From positions 1 through 8,698 of the forward strand of contig DATNPH010000241.1 in NCBI GenBank assembly GCA_036703315.1: DNA of 8,698 nt. The letters are read 5' to 3'. The notes under the pieces are model-generated. The model saw nothing but the letters and a program-made list of their open reading frames with translations, did no database searches and had not been told where the DNA came from. Positions 1 to 4,914 of this stretch are shown here, in pieces. Each line of letters begins with the position of its first letter. The stretch's first letter is position 1. This stretch comes from DATNPH01 sp036703315 (GTDB taxonomy: Bacteria; Cyanobacteriota; Cyanobacteriia; Cyanobacteriales; Coleofasciculaceae). Position numbers and translations under genes: made by a program.

Positions 1-7
1 AGAAGAT

Positions 8-322
8 ATGCACGTTCTGACACCTCTGCTCGTTGAACATCGAGGCACAATTTCTTATCTGTCACTTCAGGGAGTGAAAGACTTGAGACTTCAGAGTACT
101 AAGCAAATCTTGCCACTGCTGCATGTCCAGTGGGGAGCTACACCGAACAAGGGCATTTCAGAGCCCTTACCGGGATATGTGCATATGTTTTGTGTGCCAG
201 AGAACGACGATTTGGCACTGGCACTTGCCTCTCGAAGTATCTATCCAACGGCAAGCGCCAGCGTAGTTAGTCACGGCATGGACGAGACCGATTGGCGCTT
301 TATCCTAACCAGCGATATATAA
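8..322 (+). CDS. Hypothetical protein, possibly 5'-truncated
   Basis: I do not recognise this protein. The frame is open to the left edge of the window (two more codons precede the ATG), so this may be the C-terminal part of a longer protein or a complete protein of 104 residues. It is soluble in character, with no signal peptide or membrane segment. The C-terminal half has a run rich in Ala, Leu and Ser (ALALASRS) and ends in acidic and aromatic residues (DETDWRF). AGAAG directly upstream of the ATG could serve as a weak ribosome binding site, but the window is too short to judge. Codon use looks ordinary for the region. Two small hairpins follow the stop codon. No function is proposed. Confidence 0.45.
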   Translation: MHVLTPLLVEHRGTISYLSLQGVKDLRLQSTKQILPLLHVQWGATPNKGISEPLPGYVHMFCVPENDDLALALASRSIYPTASASVVSHGMDETDWRFILTSDI

Positions 323-360
323 ATCCCATATTCGCCACTGGTTAAGTGTCACACTACTTG

Positions 361-389
361 CGAGTGGGGAACTCGAACCCCCTTTGGGG
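361..389 (+). terminator. Tandem GC-rich hairpins after the first ORF
   Basis: CGAGT-GGGGA-ACTCG (361-375) forms a perfect 5-bp hairpin. It is followed at once by CCCC-TTT-GGGG (379-389). They sit about 40 bases after the stop codon of the first ORF and could end its transcript. There is no T-run behind them, so an intrinsic terminator is only weakly supported. The opposite strand of this stretch also resembles a tRNA T-arm, but no tRNA could be built around it. Confidence 0.25.
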
Positions 390-429
390 ATTAGGGGCAA
401 TGAAGAATGGGAAGTATTAACTTCACTAG

Positions 430-455
430 TTTTAACTTTTAACTTTTGACTTTTG
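430..455. repeat. Heptamer short tandem repeat TTTTAAC/TTTTGAC
   Basis: TTTTAAC (430-436), TTTTAAC (437-443) and TTTTGAC (444-450) follow each other head to tail, then a partial TTTTG. This is the style of short tandemly repeated heptamers common between genes in filamentous cyanobacteria. No function is implied. Confidence 0.6.
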
Positions 456-502
456 CAAAAGACTTGAGTAATGTTTTTGAGTGATTTTTAGCAATTCAAA
501 AA

Positions 503-518
503 TGTGATTTGTATCACA
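503..518 (+). promoter_or_regulatory. CRP/SYCRP1-type cAMP receptor protein binding site
   Basis: TGTGATTTGTATCACA matches the CRP consensus TGTGA-N6-TCACA exactly, with 6-base arms (TGTGAT/ATCACA) and two further consensus A residues on the left. Cyanobacterial SYCRP1 recognises the same core as E. coli CRP (known of the family). Its centre lies at 510.5, about 46 bases before the start predicted from the TATAAA box at 545-550. That is close to the spacing of an activator that overlaps the -35 region, and no good -35 hexamer is seen there. No minus-strand gene lies to the left, so the likely target is a plus-strand transcript. Confidence 0.6.
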
Positions 519-544
519 GGCTCAACTCAACAATCTTGAAACAC

Positions 545-550
545 TATAAA
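545..550 (+). promoter_or_regulatory. Candidate -10 box of a CRP-dependent promoter
   Basis: TATAAA lies 27 bases after the CRP palindrome. The hexamer 17 bases upstream (TCAACT, 522-527) is not -35-like, as expected for an activator-dependent promoter. The predicted transcript would start near 557 and run into the inverted repeat at 577-643. Confidence 0.35.
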
Positions 551-576
551 CGAATAGTTAGCTTTGCTGTTGAAGG

Positions 577-645
577 AAATTTTTGTAGTCATCTGCATAA
601 ACTTCGAGGTTGCACCTGACAAATTTCATAGCTACAAAAATTTGT
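577..645 (+). repeat. 12-bp inverted repeat with a competing inner hairpin
   Basis: AAATTTTTGTAG (577-588) is perfectly complementary to CTACAAAAATTT (632-643) across a 43-base loop. Inside it, ACAAATTT (619-626) can instead pair with AAATTTGT (638-645) around an 11-base loop. The two helices share bases 638-643 and so exclude each other. The shared strand ends just before a Shine-Dalgarno-like GAGG (647-650) that serves the 19-codon ORF at 659. The complementarity is visible; switching behaviour is inference. Confidence 0.45.
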
Positions 646-658
646 TGAGGTTATTCAG

Positions 659-718
659 ATGCAAAACTTTTACTTGATGAAAAAGCTGTGGATTACTGAT
701 CGCCTGGCTGAGGCTTGA
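659..718 (+). CDS. Candidate small protein or leader peptide, 19 aa
   Basis: The ATG at 659 is preceded by GTTGAGG with 8 bases between GAGG and the start, one of the better Shine-Dalgarno placements in the window. The peptide MQNFYLMKKLWITDRLAEA is basic and aromatic in the middle and ends at TGA. It lies immediately after the competing hairpins and downstream of the CRP-type promoter, a layout that fits a leader peptide or a regulated small protein. An ORF this short is easily produced by chance, so confidence is low. It matches no family I know. Confidence 0.22.
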   Translation: MQNFYLMKKLWITDRLAEA

Positions 719-814
719 TTTTTAGTGTATCTCCCTATAAATTTTTGAGGCAACACGCCATCATAATAGGAATTTTCAATCTTTCACCACAAGAGGAGAA
801 AGCCGTAAATCCAA

Positions 815-850
815 CTATGACTTTTGTCATAGGCGATCGCCGGGTTTTTC
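815..850 (+). terminator. Hairpin, HIP1 palindrome and T-run: possible terminator
   Basis: CTATGAC-TTTT-GTCATAG (815-832) is a perfect 7-bp hairpin with a TTTT loop. It adjoins the palindrome GGCGATCGCC (832-841), which contains a HIP1 octamer and is followed by GGG and TTTTT. The T-run is about ten bases beyond the main hairpin, which is not the classical arrangement. It could end a transcript begun near 557. Confidence 0.3.
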
Positions 851-963
851 ATCCCATCAGGTGAAGCATTATTCTTCTTGAGAAACTAAGATAGCCATTG
901 TATCCACAATTATTTTAATTTCATATAGACGGGATACGTTAAAGCAAAGTTTTGGTGAAGTCT

Positions 964-1053
964 CCGGAATAGCCAATTGATTTGAGTAGTTTCGTAAAGC
1001 CCTAGAGAGCCAGTCTTCTAAAGTGTGATTTTCGAAGGTTTGCTATTTCCCGG
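964..1053 (+). other. Long-range stem in the leader of the DUF2949 gene
   Basis: CCGGAATAGC (964-973) pairs with GCTATT-TC-CCGG (1042-1053): 6 bp, a 2-base bulge, then 4 bp. It encloses 68 bases and closes 18 bases before the ATG at 1072. Inside, TAGAG and a TTCTA segment can form a weaker stem. The enclosed text has faint tRNA-like phrases (GCCAGTCTTCTAAA, TTCGAA), but no cloverleaf forms. It may be a structured 5' untranslated region, a small RNA or a decayed RNA gene. Confidence 0.3.
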
Positions 1054-1071
1054 TACAGTTTTTAGAACTAG

Positions 1072-1296
1072 ATGGTCAAAGATTCTTTTCTCCCAACGAA
1101 GTCAATGAAATCTACACGGATCCAAAGGTTAATAGATTTTTTACGAGATGAGTTGGCGATTCCGTCCGCTTCAATTGACCTGGCTGTGCGTCATCAGCCC
1201 GATGCTCCCAATCTCTTGCCGATGATTCTTTGGCAGTACGGATTGGTGACGTTGGAGCAGTTAGACCGAATTTTTGATTGGTTGGAGACGGCTTAG
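1072..1296 (+). CDS. DUF2949 domain protein
   Basis: This 74-residue protein belongs to DUF2949, a small soluble family of cyanobacteria with no known function. The family signature is clear: an N-terminal helix with RLIDFLRDELAIP (about residues 19-31), then LPMILWQYGL (49-58), followed by the conserved tail with LEQLDRIFDWLE (61-72). There is no signal peptide or membrane segment. Two starts are possible: ATG at 1072, or ATG at 1105 (residue 12), which would give 63 residues beginning just before the conserved helix. Neither has a strong Shine-Dalgarno, and family architecture slightly favours the shorter form. The leader before 1072 holds a long-range stem. The stop is followed 50 bases later by a disrupted small reading frame on the same strand. 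Confidence 0.85.
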   Translation: MVKDSFLPTKSMKSTRIQRLIDFLRDELAIPSASIDLAVRHQPDAPNLLPMILWQYGLVTLEQLDRIFDWLETA

Positions 1297-1346
1297 CTTA
1301 ATAAATATTGACAAAAATCGAGTCAAATTTGGGAATACAAACAGTA

Positions 1347-1582
1347 ATGTTTGGGGTGAGCAAAATCTCCTTTCCTTTTCGCTTTTGGTGGCAAGTCATG
1401 GCGATCGCACTCAACCAACCTCGGTTACTCATGACTATATAACCACTTTGGGAGTAGGCGAACACTTCTTTAACTACCGCTATGTAGTAAGAGAGCCATT
1501 GGTTAAGCAACTGGAGGCGTTGAAGCAGCATGAAGCACAAGAAAAGCCAGAAGAAAGTTATCAGCTGTTTGCTGTGAGTTGA
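1347..1582 (+). pseudogene. Small hypothetical gene split by a TA insertion (about 77 aa if restored)
   Basis: Two overlapping reading frames look like one gene. From ATG 1347 the first frame reads MFGVSKISFPFRFWWQVMAI and on to LLMTI, with HIP1 read as Ala-Ile-Ala, then stops at TAA 1440-1442. The stop falls in a TATATA run. Dropping one TA (1440-1441) continues in frame as TTLGVGEHFFNYRYVVREPL, then a Glu/Lys/Gln-rich tail ending YQLFAVS at 1582. The joined product would be about 77 residues, with a hydrophobic aromatic N-terminus and a charged C-terminus. I do not recognise it. Alternatives are a sequencing or assembly error at the dinucleotide run, or one frame alone being used: 1274-1582 is open, but its first half (GDRTQPTSVTHDY) looks less protein-like. 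No clear Shine-Dalgarno is seen. Confidence 0.35.
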
Positions 1583-1700
1583 AACTAAGTACACAAAATA
1601 ATTGAAGAGGTATTGGAAATCCGAAAGCCACCGATTTTTATCTATTGAAAGCTTTTGAAAATTGAGGATTTTCATGGCTCATTTAGCTTGGCTGTAATAA

Positions 1701-1706
1701 TATAAT
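1701..1706 (+). promoter_or_regulatory. -10 box (TATAAT) of the FkbM-type gene
   Basis: A perfect TATAAT lies 43 bases before the ATG at 1750, with a predicted start near 1713. No convincing -35 hexamer is found at 16-18 bases. The surrounding 1583-1749 interval is AT-rich and holds nothing else recognisable. Confidence 0.4.
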
Positions 1707-1749
1707 TGATTCGTTGCTCATCTCTTTGCTCTCTTGAGTTTTTATCCCA

Positions 1750-2511
1750 ATGAAGCAAATTATTCAGAAGACAGCCAATTCTCTTGGTTACAGAATTTCA
1801 AAGATTCGTCAGCCTATAAATTACCCTGTTATCGATGTGCTGGATTTAGTCTTGCAAGATTATCTTAAGCAAGAGCAAGACATATTTTTTATTCAAATTG
1901 GCGCGAATGATGGTACAACGGCTGATCCGATCAATAAACTGATTAAAAAGTATCGTTTACGGGGTCTACTGGTAGAACCACAACCCAAAATGTTCAAAAA
2001 GCTAATAGAAAATTATCAAAGTGAAGGACAACTGATATTTGAGAACTCAGCAGTTTTTGATCAGGATGGAACTGTTAGGTTCTATGCTATTCGGGAAGAG
2101 GAACCTAAACTTCCCATGTGGTGCTATCAGATTGCTAATCTGGATCGTAACAGGATTCTAGATCTATTATCTGATCAGAAGAAAAACTTGAACCTTCCCA
2201 CTAATATTGAAACCTTAGTAGAGGAAATTACTGTACCAGCCGTCACCTTCAAAACTTTGCTATCAAAACACAAAGTAGAAAAGTTAGACTTGCTAATAAT
2301 TGACACCCTTGGCTATGACTTTGAAATTCTTAAAATGATTCCCTTCGATTTAGTTAAGCCACCCATTATAAACTTTGAACATACCCTCTTATCTATAGAC
2401 GATCAGGAGGCTTGCTTCATGTACTTAGCAGAACTGGGTTATAGCCTTGTTCAAGTTGGAGTCGATACAGTCGCCTACCTACAGAACCAGGGCAAGCCAA
2501 GATCGCACTAA
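1750..2511 (+). CDS. FkbM family SAM-dependent methyltransferase
   Basis: The protein (253 residues) is a soluble class I methyltransferase of the FkbM/Methyltransf_21 type, a family that O-methylates sugars and polyketide or lipid-linked acceptors; the acceptor here is unknown. Visible landmarks are the SAM-binding loop FIQIGANDGT (47-56), the acidic end of strand 2 in LLVEPQP (73-79), ENSAVFDQDGTVRFY (98-112), VPAVTFKTLL (162-171) and the late motif IIDTLGYDFEILKMI (183-197). In the last motif the family usually has Asp-x-Glu-Gly; here Leu187 replaces the Glu. The N-terminal 40 residues are a basic helical lead-in. The Shine-Dalgarno is weak. The gene is more AT-rich than its neighbours and stands alone, with no glycosyltransferases beside it, which may indicate transfer or an orphan role. 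It ends within its own terminator. Confidence 0.85.
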   Translation: MKQIIQKTANSLGYRISKIRQPINYPVIDVLDLVLQDYLKQEQDIFFIQIGANDGTTADPINKLIKKYRLRGLLVEPQPKMFKKLIENYQSEGQLIFENSAVFDQDGTVRFYAIREEEPKLPMWCYQIANLDRNRILDLLSDQKKNLNLPTNIETLVEEITVPAVTFKTLLSKHKVEKLDLLIIDTLGYDFEILKMIPFDLVKPPIINFEHTLLSIDDQEACFMYLAELGYSLVQVGVDTVAYLQNQGKPRSH

Positions 2512-2544
2512 GTAAGATTTATCGAGTGCGATCGCGCCTTTTTT
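2501..2544 (+). terminator. Intrinsic terminator of the FkbM-type gene
   Basis: GATCGCACT (2501-2509) is perfectly complementary to AGTGCGATC (2525-2533) across a 15-base loop. GCGCC and TTTTTT (2539-2544) follow. The right arm overlaps a HIP1 octamer (2528-2535). The left arm includes the last codons and the first base of the stop codon of the upstream gene, and the T-run overlaps the stop codon of the convergent peptidase gene. The T-run favours action on the plus strand. Confidence 0.65.
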
Positions 2545-3490
2545 ACAACCCTACAAATTTATCCGTAGCATCTAGCAGGGCAGTGCGAATACCGGCTTCT
2601 GTCATAGAATGACCTGCATCAGGGGCAATAATAAATTCTGCCTCTGACCAAGCCCGATGTAGCTCCCAAGCTGTTATCATTGGGCAAACGATATCGTAAC
2701 GCCCCTGAACAATCACAGCCGGAATATGACGAATGCGGTCAACATTTTCCAGTAGCTGTTCCTCGCGTTCAAAGAATCCACGGTTAACAAAATAGTGGCA
2801 CTCAATTCTGGCGAAGGCGTCAGCAAATTTGCTATCACCAAATCTCTGTAGTAGTTCCTGAGATAGATAGAGTTTGCTTGTACTTGCCTCCCAAATTGAC
2901 CAAGCACGCGCAGCTTCGAGTCGAGTTTCTTTATCGTCGCTAGTTAATCGTTTATAGTATGCCGAGAGCAGATCGTCCCACTCATCGACGGGAATCGGTT
3001 TAAGATATTCCTCCCACGCATCAGGGAAAATGTAACTCGCACCTTCCTGGTAAAACCAGCGCAACTCTTTTTGTCTCAACATGAAGATGCCCCGCAGAAT
3101 CAATCCTTTGCAATGCTCAGGATGCGTTTGGCTGTAGGCGAGTGCAAGGGTGCTTCCCCAACTCCCACCGAAGACAACCCAGGTTTCGATGCTTAAATGT
3201 TCCCGTAGTTTTTCAATGTCACTAACTAAATCCCAAGTTGTGTTCTCTCGTAATTCAGCATGAGGCGTACTTTGACCGCAACCCCGTTGAGCGAAAATTA
3301 CAATCCGCCATTTTTCCGGATCAAAGTACTGTCGATAAATCGGTTCGATACCACCCCCTGGACCGCCGTGCAGAAAAACAACTGGCTTACCCTTGGGGTT
3401 CCCAGATTCCTCGAAATGGATAGTATGTAGCTCAGAAACCTGTAGCTTCCCTTCCTTATAGGGTTCAACGGGCGGGTAAAGTTCTCGCAT
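2543..3490 (-). CDS. pip: Proline iminopeptidase (alpha/beta hydrolase, S33)
   Basis: This cytoplasmic serine peptidase releases N-terminal proline from peptides. With the start at ATG 3490 it has 315 residues, the usual family length, and begins with the typical MRELYPP. It shows the oxyanion loop HGGPGGG (41-47), the nucleophile elbow GGSWGS with Ser110, Asp266 in GRYDIVCP and His294 in AGHS; these positions match the catalytic triad of characterised members. A helical cap lies between about 135 and 240. One oddity: the nearly invariant DQRG after the second strand reads AQRG here (Ala67, codon GCT, one base from GAT). The frame stays open to a GTG at 3532, but those 14 extra residues are not family-like. 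The gene is divergent from ndbB and convergent with the FkbM-type gene. Confidence 0.92.
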   Translation of the reverse strand: MRELYPPVEPYKEGKLQVSELHTIHFEESGNPKGKPVVFLHGGPGGGIEPIYRQYFDPEKWRIVIFAQRGCGQSTPHAELRENTTWDLVSDIEKLREHLSIETWVVFGGSWGSTLALAYSQTHPEHCKGLILRGIFMLRQKELRWFYQEGASYIFPDAWEEYLKPIPVDEWDDLLSAYYKRLTSDDKETRLEAARAWSIWEASTSKLYLSQELLQRFGDSKFADAFARIECHYFVNRGFFEREEQLLENVDRIRHIPAVIVQGRYDIVCPMITAWELHRAWSEAEFIIAPDAGHSMTEAGIRTALLDATDKFVGL

Positions 3491-3622
3491 GTTGTTCTGG
3501 GTAGCCTCACTCTGGATCAGTTCTTGCAACACAATTGTAAGAATTCAACCGTTGCAAGTCTCAACCCAAAGGGTATTCGTTATCCTGAAAGAAGTTGCCC
3601 TGCTCGGACGCCCGTGCTTTGA

Positions 3623-4822
3623 ATGATGACTGAACAACCCACCCGTATCTGTATTCTTGGTGGAGGCTTTGGGGGTCTCTACACGGCTCTGCGCTTGAGC
3701 CAACTGCCTTGGGAAAAGCCCCAAAAACCAGAAATTGTCCTGGTTGATCACAATGATCGGTTTTTATTTTCGCCGCTACTGTACGAACTGCTGACGGGTG
3801 AACTCCAAACTTGGGAAATCGCCCCACCCTTTGAGGAGCTGTTGGTGAACACGGGTGTGCGTTTCACTCAGGCTTCTGTAGCAGGAATTGACGTAGATGA
3901 AAAGCGAGTACAACTGCAAGATGGTCCAGAATTTTCCTATGAACGTCTAGTGTTAGCGCTGGGGGGAGAGACACCTCTGGATATGGCACCCGGAGTGGCT
4001 GAGTATGCTATCCCATTCCGCTCCATCACTGATGCCTATCGCCTGGAAGAACGATTGCGGATTTTGGAAGAGTCCGACAAAGATAAAATCCGGGTTGCCA
4101 TTGTCGGTGCAGGCTACTGTGGGGTTGAGTTGGCTTGCAAGCTGGCAGAACGATTGGGAGAGCGTGGACGGCTGCGGTTGATTGAACTGAGTGATACGAT
4201 TCTCAGAACATCTCCAGAGTTCAATCGGAAGGCAGCACAGAACGCTTTGGAGGAGCGGAACGTCTGGATTGATTTGGAAACAGCTGTTGAGTCTATTGGA
4301 TCAGACACAATTTCACTGTTGTTTAAAGCACAGGTGGATACTATCCCTGTTGATTTGGTGCTGTGGACAGTAGGCACACAAGTTGCTCCGGTGGTGCGAT
4401 CGCTGCCTCTCAAGCACAACCAACGGGGTCAGTTGACAACGACACCAACGCTACAAGTGGTAGACCATCCAGAAATCTTTGCACTGGGAGACTTAGCCGA
4501 TTGTCGCGATGCGGAAGGTCAGCAAGTTCCCAATACAGCTCAATCGGCGTTCCAGCAGGCAGATTACACCGCCTGGAATATTTGGGCTTCCCTGACTGGG
4601 CGTCCGTTACTTCCCTTCCGCTATCAGCACTTAGGGGAGATGATCACGTTGGGGACAGACAATGCAACCTTTACTGGTCTAGGCGTGTCGCTGGATGGAC
4701 CTTTCGCCCACATCGCTCGCCGTCTTGCCTATCTGTATCGACTGCCTACTTTAGACCACAAGCTGAAAGTTGGCTTTAACTGGATTGCTCAACCAGTGCT
4801 AGATTTGCTGGCTGGAGAATGA
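3623..4822 (+). CDS. ndbB: Demethylphylloquinone reductase, type II NAD(P)H dehydrogenase NdbB
   Basis: This FAD flavoprotein transfers electrons from NAD(P)H to a quinone. Cyanobacterial NdbB reduces demethylphylloquinone before its last methylation in vitamin K1 synthesis (known for the family). The 399 residues match the usual length, and the order and wording of motifs agree with Synechocystis NdbB as I remember it. Visible are the FAD Rossmann motif ICILGGGFGGLY (9-20), RFLFSPLLYEL near the flavin, the NAD(P)H Rossmann motif VAIVGAGYCGVEL (158-170), DLVLWTVGT, and the second FAD motif IFALGDLAD (285-293), followed by TAQSAFQQADYTAWNIWASL. The C-terminal 40 residues (RRLAYLYRLPT, then hydrophobic helices) resemble the membrane-association end of NDH-2 enzymes. 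The start is one of two tandem ATGs (3623 or 3626) with no clear Shine-Dalgarno. The HAD-like gene follows on the same strand, beyond a repeat array. Confidence 0.9.
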   Translation: MMTEQPTRICILGGGFGGLYTALRLSQLPWEKPQKPEIVLVDHNDRFLFSPLLYELLTGELQTWEIAPPFEELLVNTGVRFTQASVAGIDVDEKRVQLQDGPEFSYERLVLALGGETPLDMAPGVAEYAIPFRSITDAYRLEERLRILEESDKDKIRVAIVGAGYCGVELACKLAERLGERGRLRLIELSDTILRTSPEFNRKAAQNALEERNVWIDLETAVESIGSDTISLLFKAQVDTIPVDLVLWTVGTQVAPVVRSLPLKHNQRGQLTTTPTLQVVDHPEIFALGDLADCRDAEGQQVPNTAQSAFQQADYTAWNIWASLTGRPLLPFRYQHLGEMITLGTDNATFTGLGVSLDGPFAHIARRLAYLYRLPTLDHKLKVGFNWIAQPVLDLLAGE

Positions 4823-4823
4823 T

Positions 4824-4913
4824 AGTTATTAGTTGTTAGTTGTCAGTTGTCAGTTGTCTTTTACCAATGGCTGACAACTAATGACTCATGACTCATGACT
4901 AGCAACTAATGAC
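4824..4913. repeat. Heptamer repeat array with an 11-bp inverted repeat
   Basis: Five heptamers run head to tail on the left: AGTTATT, AGTTGTT and three AGTTGTC (4824-4858). TTTT and a short spacer follow. Six heptamers then run on the right: TGACAAC, TAATGAC, TCATGAC, TCATGAC, TAGCAAC, TAATGAC (4872-4913). The halves are roughly inverted, so TTAGTTGTCAG (4836-4846) pairs exactly with CTGACAACTAA (4871-4881). The array starts one base after the ndbB stop codon and runs to within two bases of the ATG at 4915. It could act as a hairpin in the ndbB-HAD transcript. Confidence 0.8.
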
Positions 4914-4914
4914 T

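Larger units (their letters stand above)
323..1071. other. 749-base gene-poor interval with regulatory and RNA-like structure
   Basis: No ORF above about 20 codons with a credible start is present on either strand. In order, the interval holds tandem hairpins (361-389), a heptamer repeat (430-455), a perfect CRP-type palindrome (503-518), a TATAAA box (545-550), a 12-bp inverted repeat with a competing inner hairpin (577-645), a 19-codon ORF with a good Shine-Dalgarno (659-718), a 7-bp hairpin next to a HIP1 palindrome and a T-run (815-850), and a long-range stem (964-1053). The density of structure suggests that part of it is transcribed as a non-coding RNA or a structured leader. That is inference. 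Confidence 0.6.

Noticed and set aside
350..395. Minus strand reads like a tRNA T-arm (GGGGGTTCGAGTTCCCC), suggesting a tRNA 3' end or attachment site.
   Set aside because: No matching acceptor, D-arm or anticodon arm can be built upstream, and no integrase or duplicated end is present. The same bases are explained by two local hairpins.
817..864. A 15-codon ORF (MTFVIGDRRVFHPIR) downstream of GAGGAG.
   Set aside because: The Shine-Dalgarno is 18 bases away, and the ORF mostly reads through a hairpin and a HIP1 palindrome.
930..1035. GGTGAAGTCTCCGGAATAGCC followed later by GCCAGTCTTCT resembles parts of a cobalamin riboswitch.
   Set aside because: The other invariant boxes are missing, the spacing is wrong, and the downstream DUF2949 gene is not a known cobalamin-regulated type.
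966..1050. A possible degenerate tRNA (GGAATAG...CTATTTCC acceptor-like ends, CTTCTAA anticodon-like loop, TTCGAAG T-loop-like).
   Set aside because: The T-stem and anticodon stem do not pair and the spacing is irregular. Only the outer stem is supported, so it is reported as a stem.
1298..1675. A 125-codon minus-strand ORF antisense to the DUF2949-downstream region.
   Set aside because: Its composition (runs of Phe, Leu, Tyr, Ser) is that of an AT-rich antisense shadow, and it lacks a Shine-Dalgarno and any family motif. The plus strand reads better here.
3545..3827. Minus-strand ORFs opposite the start of ndbB.
   Set aside because: They are shadows of ndbB in other frames, with no start signal or family motif.
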